NCBI GenBank assembly: GCA_963205155.1
Contig: CAUJJY010000162.1
Span: forward strand, 1 to 8,003
Direction: 5' to 3'
Source of the DNA: Candidatus Zixiibacteriota bacterium
GTDB taxonomy: Bacteria > Zixibacteria > MSB-5A5 > CAIYYT01
DNA length: 8,003 nucleotides
In this document: positions 1 to 7,600 of the stretch, one piece after another
Layout: every line of letters begins with the position of its first letter
Numbering within the stretch: position 1 is the stretch's first letter
Position numbers and translations under genes: made by a program
The notes under the pieces: model-generated
Databases searched by the model: none
Seen by the model: only the letters and a program-made list of their open reading frames with translations
Told to the model about the DNA's origin: nothing

Positions 1-757
1 AGGAACTGCACCGCTTTCGACAGTAGCCGATATTCGGGTGGACCGGGGACCGAATTACATCAGCCGGGAGAACGCTCAGCGCAAAATCGTTGTCCAAGCA
101 AACGTAGCGGACCGCGATCTGCATTCAGTGATAACCGAGATCCGTGAACGAATTGCCGCCAACGTGCAAATGCCTCGCGGTTACTTCGTTGAGTACGGAG
201 GGCAGTTTGAGAGTGAACAGGAAGCTACTCGTACGGTGACTCTATTGAGCTTGATTTCAATTGGTGCAATTCTTATCGCGCTCTACACCGAGTTTGGTAA
301 CTTCCGCCAGGCAATTTTGGTAATGGTGAACCTCCCACTTGCGCTAATCGGCGGTATCGTGAGTGTCTTCTTTACCGAGGGAATCATTTCGATTGCGTCG
401 TTGGTTGGTTTTATCACGCTCTTTGGAATAGCTGTTCGAAACGGTATCTTGATGGTATCGCATTTCAACTACCTGATCGATACTGAGAAAAAATCCTTGT
501 ATGAAGCCGTCGTCGAGGGCTCAATGCAGAGACTAAGTCCAATTCTCATGACTGCGCTCTGTGCTGGACTTGCCCTGATCCCGCTTGCTTTGGCCAGCCA
601 CAAACCGGGCAGTGAGATTCAAGCTCCAATGTCAATTGTGATTCTGGGCGGTCTGACAACCGCGACATTCCTCAATCTGGTGGTGGTTCCTGCGCTATTC
701 TTGAATTGGGGAAGGCCGGACGCTGTCAAGGCACCGAACGCGGAAGTCCCCCAATAG
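1..757 (+). CDS. Heavy-metal efflux RND permease (CusA/CzcA family), C-terminal part only
   Basis: This is the last 251 codons of an inner-membrane proton-driven RND pump that exports metal ions through a periplasmic adaptor and an outer-membrane channel. The reading frame is open from base 2. The GTG at 38 lies inside the conserved domain and is not the real start. Visible are the end of the second periplasmic domain (PNYISREN, IVVQANV, YGGQFE) and the last membrane block of about five segments, with LPLALIGG, FGIAVRNGILMVSH, RLSPILMTAL and the closing VVVPALFLNW. This block matches the complete permease at 4618-7809 in layout, but many residues differ (for example VRNGILMVSHF versus VLNGLVMVSFI), so it is a second, diverged pump and not a recent duplicate. 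The membrane-4 metal-selectivity motif lies outside the window, so the substrate cannot be read. Adaptor and channel genes are expected upstream. Family assignment is secure. Confidence 0.93.
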   Translation, partial: GTAPLSTVADIRVDRGPNYISRENAQRKIVVQANVADRDLHSVITEIRERIAANVQMPRGYFVEYGGQFESEQEATRTVTLLSLISIGAILIALYTEFGNFRQAILVMVNLPLALIGGIVSVFFTEGIISIASLVGFITLFGIAVRNGILMVSHFNYLIDTEKKSLYEAVVEGSMQRLSPILMTALCAGLALIPLALASHKPGSEIQAPMSIVILGGLTTATFLNLVVVPALFLNWGRPDAVKAPNAEVPQ

Positions 758-789
758 CCGCACCGACACTATTGTCGATTGAACTCCGT

Positions 790-821
790 TTGAGACGCCA
801 GATAAGTCGCTGGCGTCTCAA
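790..821. terminator. Perfect 12-bp inverted repeat after the first RND gene; possible terminator
   Basis: TTGAGACGCCAG (790-801) pairs perfectly with CTGGCGTCTCAA (810-821) around an 8-nt loop. It begins 32 bp after the stop of the RND gene and ends 49 bp before the next start codon, the usual place for an end-of-operon hairpin. There is no T-run after it on the + strand, so a classic Rho-independent terminator is not shown. It could instead be an mRNA 3'-end stabiliser or a dyad operator for the downstream gene. Confidence 0.5.
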
Positions 822-870
822 CATTGTGAGTGGTATAGATTCAGTAAAAGTATAGACTGGAGTACCGAAG

Positions 871-1125
871 ATGAAGTGGGTAACACGCCAAAATGTGAAG
901 GTTGATCGAGTAGCCTGTCCATGGCCGATCAGCAAGTTTGTCGATCCAATAGCAGATTTCTTGTTTGTTCCTTCGGATCTGGTCATGTCCGTTTCTGAAA
1001 TGCAGCAAGCAATTCCGTATGATGTCCCCCATCGCAGAGTTATTCTGACAAGGGCAAATGCGGGAGGGGTTTACCGGCAGATTGAGACTACAGAAATCCA
1101 ACTTAACGCCGAAACACTACTATAA
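871..1125 (+). pseudogene. Truncated chromate-resistance-like protein (ChrB C-terminal domain family), probable remnant
   Basis: The ORF encodes 84 residues and starts at ATG 871 behind GGAG at 859-862. Residues 1-53 look like the N-terminus of the stand-alone chromate resistance proteins related to the C-terminal domain of ChrB: MKWVTR, KVDRVACPW, KFVDPIADFLFVP, AIPYDVP. From residue 54 (about base 1030) the resemblance ends. Family members normally continue for roughly another 80-90 residues, beginning with an ELxHxGxxCxF-type segment that is absent from this frame. The conserved ACPWLI reads ACPWPI here, a possible further sign of decay. A loose echo (YSDKGKCG) is present in another frame just after 1030, which could mean a frameshift, but that frame stops about 40 bp later. 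The intact family is linked to chromate and arsenate resistance clusters. The truncated product may still be translated, but normal function is doubtful. The domain match is fairly sure; the pseudogene status is inference. Confidence 0.6.
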
Positions 1126-1332
1126 TGATCCACGTAATCAATTGAGCTGTGAGGCGATTTCGTCAATGTGTTGCAACTGTTTGGCTTGCTTGATCCTGGG
1201 AACATCTCCAATCTCTGATTGTTAAACCGAGGACGGAACTCGAATTGCAGCATCTGTATCCGAAATGAAATCCGTTGAAGTATAGACAATTTTAGTCTTT
1301 GATCTTGTTGTTGAATTGGTTATCTTAATGCC
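1126..1332. other. 207-bp stretch with no convincing gene
   Basis: No reading frame here resembles a known protein on either strand. I could not find the missing C-terminal half of the chromate-resistance-like gene in it. The only pattern noted is AAGTATAGAC at 1278-1287, which also occurs at 848-857 upstream of the preceding gene. The stretch probably holds the promoter of the downstream Cys-rich gene, but I see no strong -35/-10 pair. Confidence 0.4.
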
Positions 1333-1764
1333 ATGTTTCTGGACAGTCTAATGAAGCTACTATACGTCTGGGTAATACTCCTTCTGATCTGCAATGCTCC
1401 CATTCGCGGACTGAATGTTTTGTGCGTCGGCGAATCAGGGCACATGGAACTCGAGTCAGCCTGGTCAGCGTGTTGCACCGCAGACGCAAGGCCAACCGAC
1501 CAATACAACAGTGAACTCTGCGGCATCGATAATGATTGTGGTTCTTGCGTCGATGTGGCATATCGACTTGATTCTGCACTTCGGACTGCTTCAAACACAA
1601 ATGCATCGATATTACAGATTCCAGGTGGCATACCACTTGTTTCACTATGCAACTCCACCGCTCCATCAGTTGAAAGCGACGCCGTTATTCGATTTTGTTT
1701 TTTCGACTCGGCCGATGCGACTCCGCCAATTGCGCTCCGCCTTTGCGGCGTAATCCGCTGCTGA
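1333..1764 (+). CDS. Small exported cysteine-rich protein upstream of the efflux operon; possible metal binder
   Basis: The ORF encodes 143 residues from ATG 1333, or 137 from ATG 1351. The second start fits better: it gives a short basic N-terminus (MK) directly before a hydrophobic signal-like segment (LLYVWVILLLIC) and has GGA 8-10 bases upstream. The mature part holds a CVGESGHMELE segment (residues 31-41 from the first start), a CC pair (47-48), CGIDNDCGSCVDV (63-75) and more cysteines near the C-terminus, eleven in all counting C20 in the signal segment. This layout resembles unnamed small proteins that I recall being encoded beside TolC/CusB/CusA-type genes in various Gram-negative bacteria; that memory is unverified here. 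Export to the periplasm is inferred. Binding a soft metal or forming disulfides is a guess from composition. It ends 98 bp before the channel gene. No biochemical function is known to me. Confidence 0.68.
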   Translation: MFLDSLMKLLYVWVILLLICNAPIRGLNVLCVGESGHMELESAWSACCTADARPTDQYNSELCGIDNDCGSCVDVAYRLDSALRTASNTNASILQIPGGIPLVSLCNSTAPSVESDAVIRFCFFDSADATPPIALRLCGVIRC

Positions 1765-1816
1765 TTCTCTAAGCATTCCTGACTTGATTTCACGCTTCGC
1801 GATTACGCGGGCTCAT

Positions 1817-1837
1817 AGCTGTCGATTGGGGACAGCT
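1817..1837. repeat. 7-bp inverted repeat in the leader of the efflux operon
   Basis: AGCTGTC (1817-1823) and GACAGCT (1831-1837) are perfect complements around a 7-nt spacer. They lie 13 bp upstream of the GGAGG of the channel gene. This could be a small leader hairpin, or a dyad bound by a metal-responsive regulator overlapping a promoter; TAATAAT at 1840-1846 could act as a -10 box, but no good -35 is seen. A 7-bp dyad can also occur by chance. Confidence 0.3.
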
Positions 1838-1850
1838 TGTAATAATGCTT

Positions 1851-1855
1851 GGAGG
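1851..1855 (+). promoter_or_regulatory. Ribosome binding site that fixes the start of the TolC-type gene
   Basis: GGAGG sits 7 bases before ATG 1863. The in-frame TTG at 1860 is only 4 bases away and would add just one methionine. The spacing and codon type favour ATG 1863. Confidence 0.75.
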
Positions 1856-1862
1856 ATAATTG

Positions 1863-3182
1863 ATGAAGAAACTCACATTTGCTTTCTTGATTCTCGAAAT
1901 TTTTGCCTGCTTTGCTGTGGCCACTGCGGAAACCCAACTGAAGGACACGCTCGGGCTGCCTGGTATCTTTGGCGAGTCAGGCGTCATGCTTGGCACCAAC
2001 CCTGCGATAGATTCAGCAATTTCAATTTCAGATGCATTAGGACTCGCGATTTCCCGCAATCCGCTTGTGGGTGCTGCCCGAGCCAAAATCATTGCAGCTC
2101 AAGGCCGACTTCAGCAAAGCGGCTATCGACCAAACCCGGAGTTCTCGGCAGAAGTAGAGGACTTTGGGAGGAGTGAGAAGTCCGCTCCAGCGCAAACGAC
2201 TCTCGGCATCGAGCAGCCGTTCGAGTTGTTCGGCAAACGCGGCGCAAGGCGGGCTGTGGCCGAGGCAGAACTTTCGGCGGAGAGGTATTTGGCGCAACTG
2301 CCTCTTCTTGAGCTGTATCAGGCGACCACAATCGCCTTTGTATCGGCACTTGGAGCGGAAGCAGATGTCTCTCTTACCCGCCAAAGACTCGACCTCTCAC
2401 GCAAGATCGAAGAAGCTGTTGGGACCAAAGTTGCGGATGGCGCTGTACCAAAGGCAGAACTACTTCGAGCACAGTCAACAACCAAACTGGCGGAAATCGA
2501 ACTTTCAACTGCCGAGGCTACAGCTGCGCAACAACGCCTGGCGCTCGCTTCATTGTGGGGCTCGGCGGAGAGCGGATTCCATGTTGATGGTTCGCTCGAC
2601 GATTGGTTGATTTCCGATTCGATCAGTTCCCGAGAATTGCAAATTGAAGACAATCCGGAATTGGCAAGCCTGCGCGAACAAGTGCGTGCCAAAAACGCAG
2701 AGATCCGTTTGGCAAAGGCTACCGGCAAACCCGACGTCAGTTTGGGAGCAGGTTACCGACGCCTTCACGACGACGGCAGCAATGCATTTCTTGTTTGGGC
2801 CGCAATCCCATTGCCTCTCTTCAATCGAAACCAGGGCGGTATCGCCGAAGCAGTTGCGCGATTGAGTCAATCGGAAGCGGAACTGGCATCGACTCGCCAA
2901 AGGATCGAGGGTGAGATAAGTCAACTACTGGTGCTCGCGAAGGCGCAGCAGAAACAGGTCAGTGTTCTGCGGGAACAAGTGATCCCGCCTGCACAAGAGG
3001 CGATGGAGGAAATCGATTTTGCTTATAGACTTGGCTCGCAACCTTACATTAATGTGCTCGACGCGCAACGAACGTTGTCTGAACTTCAAAGTCTGTTGAT
3101 TGATGCACTCGTTGCTGGAGCCCGGGCCACTACTGAAATAGAACAATTAATTGGTCACCGATTGAATCCGGTGAGGAGATAG
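1863..3182 (+). CDS. TolC-family outer-membrane channel of a metal efflux pump (CzcC/CusC type)
   Basis: This 439-residue protein is the predicted outer-membrane exit duct of the tripartite pump encoded in this operon. It has a signal peptide at residues 1-22 (MKKLTF, hydrophobic core, cleavage near AVATA/ETQ) and no lipobox cysteine at the cleavage point. The two repeated halves of the TolC fold are visible: ISDALGLAISRNP (55-67) with GYRPNPEF (87-94) and IEQPFELFGKRGAR (116-129), then NPELASLREQ (264-273), IPLPLFNRNQGGI (315-327) and LGSQPYINVLDAQRTL (390-405). Long Ala/Glu/Gln-rich helices at about 130-230 and 328-385 fit the periplasmic tunnel. The length is usual for CzcC-like members. 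It is the first gene of the operon, preceded by a strong Shine-Dalgarno sequence, and its last codons carry the ribosome binding site of the adaptor gene 2 bp downstream. Family is secure; the specific metal cannot be read from this subunit. Confidence 0.95.
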   Translation: MKKLTFAFLILEIFACFAVATAETQLKDTLGLPGIFGESGVMLGTNPAIDSAISISDALGLAISRNPLVGAARAKIIAAQGRLQQSGYRPNPEFSAEVEDFGRSEKSAPAQTTLGIEQPFELFGKRGARRAVAEAELSAERYLAQLPLLELYQATTIAFVSALGAEADVSLTRQRLDLSRKIEEAVGTKVADGAVPKAELLRAQSTTKLAEIELSTAEATAAQQRLALASLWGSAESGFHVDGSLDDWLISDSISSRELQIEDNPELASLREQVRAKNAEIRLAKATGKPDVSLGAGYRRLHDDGSNAFLVWAAIPLPLFNRNQGGIAEAVARLSQSEAELASTRQRIEGEISQLLVLAKAQQKQVSVLREQVIPPAQEAMEEIDFAYRLGSQPYINVLDAQRTLSELQSLLIDALVAGARATTEIEQLIGHRLNPVRR

Positions 3183-3184
3183 CC

Positions 3185-4255
3185 ATGAAGACATCTGTAC
3201 TCATAACCATTGTGGCGGTCGCAGTCTTGGCTGTCGCCGGATTTTTCGTGCTTCGAAGCGAGCCACCGGCAGCTACTGACGAACACGATCACGCAGAGCA
3301 TGCGGAAGAACCAGGCGGCCAAGCCGCTCACGAAAAGGAAGGTGAAGTTGACGGTCACAGCGAAGACGAACACGCCGATGAGGGTCACGTGGGACACGAC
3401 CACGAAGGCGGCGAGGAATCCGAAGGGGATCACGCCGATGAGGTGATTAGTCTAAGCGATGAGCACCTTCTCGAGAATGATGTGACGTTTGCCAAAGCTG
3501 GACCTGGTGTAATTCGATTTGAAATCGAAATGCCGGGCGAGATTGTACTCAACGCCGACAAAGTGGCGCACATTGTTCCTCGATTCCCTGGTATTGCGCA
3601 AAAAGTTTACAAGGATCTTGGCGACGAGGTACAAGAGGGCGAAGCCTTAGCCGTCATTCAGAGTAATCAAAGCGTTGCTCCATACGAAGTGAAATCACTT
3701 GTCAGTGGGACCATTATTGAGAAACACTTGACACTTGGAGAATTTGTCCGAGACGATACTGATATCTACGTCGTTGCAGACCTGTCAACCGTCTGGGCGA
3801 AGATCAGTGTTTATGCGAAATATATGCAGCAGGTCAAGAAGGGACTAAAAGTACGACTAACCGCTACCGGAATTGGCGACGTTGCCGAAGGGAGCATAGA
3901 CTATGTCGGCCCAATTGTGGGAGAGAAGACTCGCACGGGTAGCGCACGGGTAGTACTTCAGAACAGGAATCGAATGTGGCAACCGGGTGTTTTCGTGACG
4001 GCCCGGATTACAATCGACCAATTTTCTGTGCCCCTTGCAGTGCCTGATGAAGCGATACAGACCGTCGAGGGAAAACCGAGCGTCTTTGTACGCGCTGCTG
4101 GCGGATTTACTGTTCGTTCAGTCGAGCTTGGCCGCTCCGATGGCCAGACCGTGGAAATATTACACGGACTCGCATTGGGCGAGGAGTACGCCGCCTCCAA
4201 CAGTTTCTTACTGAAGGCGGAACGAGGCAAATCTGAAGCAGCACACGAACATTAG
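3185..4255 (+). CDS. Periplasmic adaptor (membrane fusion protein) of the metal RND pump, CzcB/CusB type, with His-rich N-terminus
   Basis: This 356-residue adaptor should bridge the RND permease and the outer-membrane channel in the periplasm. Residues 5-23 form one hydrophobic segment, a signal peptide or membrane anchor. Residues 31-87 are extremely rich in Glu, Asp and His (ten His between 34 and 83) with no aromatic residues, and the C-terminus ends AAHEH. Then follow a beta-barrel start (IEMPGEI, 114-120), lipoyl half 1 (IVPRFPGIAQKVY, 130-142, to VIQSNQSV, 158-165), lipoyl half 2 (SLVSGTIIEKHLTLGEFV, 171-188), barrel (LSTVWAKISVY, 200-210, to QPGVFVTARI, 266-275) and the membrane-proximal domain (VPDEAIQTVEGKPSVFV, 286-302). 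The two lipoyl halves are joined by only a few residues, so the usual alpha-hairpin is absent. GAGGAG at 3173-3178 is its ribosome binding site. The His-rich stretch probably binds metal; this is inference. Confidence 0.93.
   Translation: MKTSVLITIVAVAVLAVAGFFVLRSEPPAATDEHDHAEHAEEPGGQAAHEKEGEVDGHSEDEHADEGHVGHDHEGGEESEGDHADEVISLSDEHLLENDVTFAKAGPGVIRFEIEMPGEIVLNADKVAHIVPRFPGIAQKVYKDLGDEVQEGEALAVIQSNQSVAPYEVKSLVSGTIIEKHLTLGEFVRDDTDIYVVADLSTVWAKISVYAKYMQQVKKGLKVRLTATGIGDVAEGSIDYVGPIVGEKTRTGSARVVLQNRNRMWQPGVFVTARITIDQFSVPLAVPDEAIQTVEGKPSVFVRAAGGFTVRSVELGRSDGQTVEILHGLALGEEYAASNSFLLKAERGKSEAAHEH
3281..3443 (+). repeat. His/Asp/Glu-rich low-complexity coding stretch with a 13-bp direct repeat
   Basis: Within the adaptor gene, CACGCCGATGAGG occurs at 3371-3383 and again at 3431-3443, exactly 60 bp apart and in frame, coding HADE both times. 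The surrounding codons are a run of CAC/CAT, GAA/GAG and GAT/GAC. Such stretches usually evolve by slippage and small duplications, so their length probably differs between relatives. Confidence 0.6.
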
Positions 4256-4264
4256 GAGAGCAAC

Positions 4265-4606
4265 ATGAAAGAGATTAGAGCAATAATACAACCGCATATG
4301 CTCTCGCGTGTCCGCGAAGGGCTCGAAGAACTTTCACACTTTCCAGGCATGACCGTCACAAAATGCCGTGGATTGGGTCGTGGTCGTGGACAAGGCGGCA
4401 GCTTCGTACAGACAGAAGACGAACTTCAGTATCATGACAGAGAGTGTCTAATCATTGTCTGTAGTGACGAACAATGTTCCGAGATCGTCGACGTTATCGC
4501 TTCAAAGGCACACACCGGCAACCCTGGCGACGGTATCATAAGTCTCTGCGAAGTGGCCGTTGTCACGCGAATTCGTACTGGTCAAACCGGTCCGGACGCG
4601 GTATAG
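4265..4606 (+). CDS. PII-like (GlnB-related) protein inside the metal efflux operon
   Basis: This 113-residue protein has the PII fold pattern. It starts MKEIRAIIQPHMLSRVREGLEE, has a glycine/arginine-rich T-loop start (RGLGRGRGQGG, 35-45), and a B-loop region HTGNPGDGIISL (83-94) followed by RIRTG (102-106). PII proteins are cytosolic trimers that bind ATP/ADP and control partner proteins through the T-loop. The Tyr51 uridylylation site of enteric GlnB has no clear counterpart; the nearest Tyr is 56, in LQYHD. The lysine after GDG, which contacts ATP phosphates in GlnB, is Ile91. There are five cysteines (34, 61, 66, 71, 95). It resembles the divergent PII group known from heavy-metal RND operons, not nitrogen control. 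AGGAGAG at 4254-4260 is its ribosome binding site, overlapping the adaptor stop. Regulation of the pump by this protein is plausible but inferred; what it senses is unknown. Confidence 0.88.
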   Translation: MKEIRAIIQPHMLSRVREGLEELSHFPGMTVTKCRGLGRGRGQGGSFVQTEDELQYHDRECLIIVCSDEQCSEIVDVIASKAHTGNPGDGIISLCEVAVVTRIRTGQTGPDAV

Positions 4607-4617
4607 GAGTATGACAC

Positions 4618-7600
4618 ATGCTTGACAAGATTCTAAATTTCTCGATTCAACACCGATGGCTGATCATGATTGCAGTGGCCGGAATTGCGGTACTCGGCAT
4701 TTTCAATTTCAATAAACTGCCAATTGATGCCGTACCCGACATAACCAATGTGCAGGTACAGATTAACACCGAAGCCCCTGCCATGTCACCACTCGAGGTT
4801 GAAAAACAAATCACATTTACAGTTGAGACAGCCATGGGCGGCATCCCCGGTGTTCTCTACACGCGGTCGCTGTCGCGCTATGGTCTCTCGCAGGTTACCG
4901 TGGTATTTGTGGACGGCACGAACATCTATTTTGCACGACAACTGGTCAACGAACGCTTGCAGGAGGCCAAAGGGAACCTGCCCCCAACAGCCGGAGAACC
5001 TACAATGGGGCCGATCTCCACTGGTCTGGGCGAAATCTACAGTTGGACGATTGAAGCGGAACCGGGAGCGACCAAACCCGACGGCTTACCTTATACCTCG
5101 ACTGATCTCCGAGAGATACAAGATTGGGTCGTCAAACCTCAATTGCGAACCGTTCCGGGTGTTACCGAAGTCAATACTATTGGAGGCTATGAGAAACAGT
5201 TCCACGTGACTCCCGATCCGACAAAGCTCGTCTCCTATGGGCTAAGCTTTCACGATGTCATGGAGGGACTTTCACGGAACAACACAAGCGCCGGTGCAGG
5301 TTACATAGAACATAAGGGCGAGCAGTACCTCATCCGCGTGCCTGGATTGGTGAGTGATATCAGCGATATTCAGAATATCATTGTCGGCGAGGATGACGGA
5401 ACCCCCATTTTTATCCGCGACGTTGCAAACGTAGATCTCGGAAAGCAACTACGCACAGGCGCTGCCACTGAAAACGGTGAAGAAGTTGTCTTAGGTTCAG
5501 TCTTTATGCTGATGGGTGAAAACAGCCGAACAGTAGCGAAGCGCGTTGGTGATAAGATGGAGGAAGTCAATAGGAGTCTGCCCGAAGGTGTAATTGCGCG
5601 GACCGTACGCGACCGGACTCAATTAGTTGATGCCACTTTACGCACCGTTCGCAACAACCTCTTCGAAGGCGCAGTCCTGGTGGTCGTCGTGCTCTTTGTG
5701 TTGGTGGGAAACTTCCGAGCTGCACTGTTGGTTTCTCTGACAATTCCACTCTCAATGCTTTTTGCTGTAACAGGCATGGTACAGTCAAAGATTAGCGGCA
5801 ATTTGATGAGTCTCGGTGCAATCGACTTCGGCATTATTGTCGATGGCGCTGTTGTAATGGTAGAAAATATCATAAGGCGATTTGCTGAACGACAGCAGCA
5901 CTTAGGAAGGGTGCTGTCGCGTGGTGAACGCTTGGAAGAGGCATTCGAGAGCGCGCGCGAAGTCGCCAAGCCAACGCTTTTCGGTGTAGGTATTATCATG
6001 ATCGTATACTTACCGATTCTCACTTTGGAGGGAGTCGAAGGAAAAATGTTTTTGCCTATGGCCGAGACCGTGCTGCTCGCTCTGGGCGGGGCGCTCATCT
6101 TCACCTTTACCTTCATTCCGGCGGGGATAGCCATTTTCCTATCTGGCCGAATCTCTGAAAAGGAAAGTATCATTGTCCGAGGAGCAAAGCGAGTGTACGA
6201 GCCGCTCCTCCACGGGGCGATTCGCAATCGGTGGGCTGTCGTCACTGTTGCGACCGCATTCATTGCGTTTTGCCTGCTGGTTTCGACTCGTATGGGAAGT
6301 GAGTTCATCCCTCAACTTGACGAAGGCGACATGGCAGTTCAGGCAATGCGGATACCATCGACCAGTCTGTCACAAGCGGTCGAAATGCAGAATCATCTTG
6401 AAAAGGCCATCCTTACTGTGCCCGAGGTCGAACGAGTCTACGCGCAGACAGGGACACAGGAGGTAGCTACTGATCCGATGCCTCCATCTGTATCAGACGT
6501 CTTTATAATTATGAAACCCCGTTCTGCATGGTCCGACCCGGACAAACTGAAGACGACTCTTGTCAAAGAGGTCGAAGGCGTTATCGCTGATTTGCCGGGC
6601 AATAATTACGAATTCACTCAGCCCATTCAGATGCGCTTCAACGAGCTTATTTCCGGCATTCGAAGCGACGTCGCAGTAAAGATCTTCGGCGATGATCTGG
6701 ACGTGATGCTCAAAAGCGGTCAACAAATTGCGAGTATCCTTCAAGACATCCCGGGGGCAGCAGACGTAAAAGTAGACCAAGTCTCTGGTCTACCGATTCT
6801 GACAATCGACATCGATCGCAATTCAGTCGCCCGTTATGGGCTCAATATCGCCGATGTGCAAGAGGTCGTAGAGGTCGCTGTCGGTGGCACTTCGGTTGGA
6901 GAAGTCTATCAAGGTGATCGCCGATTTGAGCTCGTCGTTCGGTTGCCGGAGGAGGTTCGCCGAGACGTTGAGGCCCTGGAGTTCCTGCCAATTCCTTTGC
7001 CGGATCGCCAGGAGAGTGGTTCCGGTGCAAAACTTGCGAGCTTTGCGTTTTCCTCGGAGTCCGATCCCGGCTATGTGACTCTCGGCGCTATCGCTAACAT
7101 TAGTATCGCCGAAGGACCGAACCAAATTAGCCGTGAAAATGGAAAACGTCGTGTCGTAGTGCAGGCCAACGTTCGCGGACGCGACATCGGCTCATTTGTC
7201 GAGGACGCACAGCGCCGAATAAACGTGGAGGTAAAGCTACCGGCAGGGTATTGGAAGACCTGGGGTGGTCAGTTCGAAAATCTCCTTGCCGCAAAGGAGC
7301 GTTTGTTGTTTGTAGTGCCGGTCGCCTTGCTACTCATCTTCGCGCTGCTTTTCGCTACATTCAACTCGATTAAGGATTCGATACTGGTATTCACTGGTAT
7401 TCCACTTGCACTCACTGGCGGCATCTTAACACTCTGGTTGCGAGGAATTCCACTCTCCATCTCGGCTGGAGTCGGATTCATTGCACTTTCGGGAATTGCT
7501 GTGTTGAACGGTCTCGTCATGGTGTCATTCATTAACAAGTTGCGTGACGAAGGCCTACCACTTGAAGATGCTATCAGTCGCGGTGCTCTTACGCGGTTGC

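Noticed and set aside
38..40. GTG 38 as the start of a short gene
   Set aside because: The frame is open to the window edge and the residues before it (STVADIRV) match the conserved RND periplasmic domain. It is an internal valine codon.
1138..1221. Minus-strand 27-codon open stretch ending KQAKQLQHIDEIASQLN, reminiscent of a coiled-coil tail of a MerR-type regulator
   Set aside because: It is bounded by a stop directly upstream, is too short, and no helix-turn-helix part is found nearby. The resemblance is too weak.
1415..1753. Overlapping + strand ORF of 112 codons in another frame of the Cys-rich gene
   Set aside because: It has no ribosome binding site and no signal or domain, and it overlaps the better supported frame almost entirely.
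1320..1793. Minus-strand ORF of 157 codons opposite the Cys-rich gene
   Set aside because: It shows no recognisable domain or signal. The + strand frame has a signal-like N-terminus and an ordered Cys pattern, and the same direction as all other genes.
1860..1862. TTG as the start codon of the TolC-type gene
   Set aside because: It is only 4 bases from GGAGG. ATG 1863 follows at 7 bases and gives a normal signal peptide.
5619..6308. Minus-strand ORF of 229 codons inside the RND permease
   Set aside because: It is antisense to a highly conserved permease region. Its composition (runs of Thr, Ser, Ile, Arg) is what antisense of membrane segments gives.
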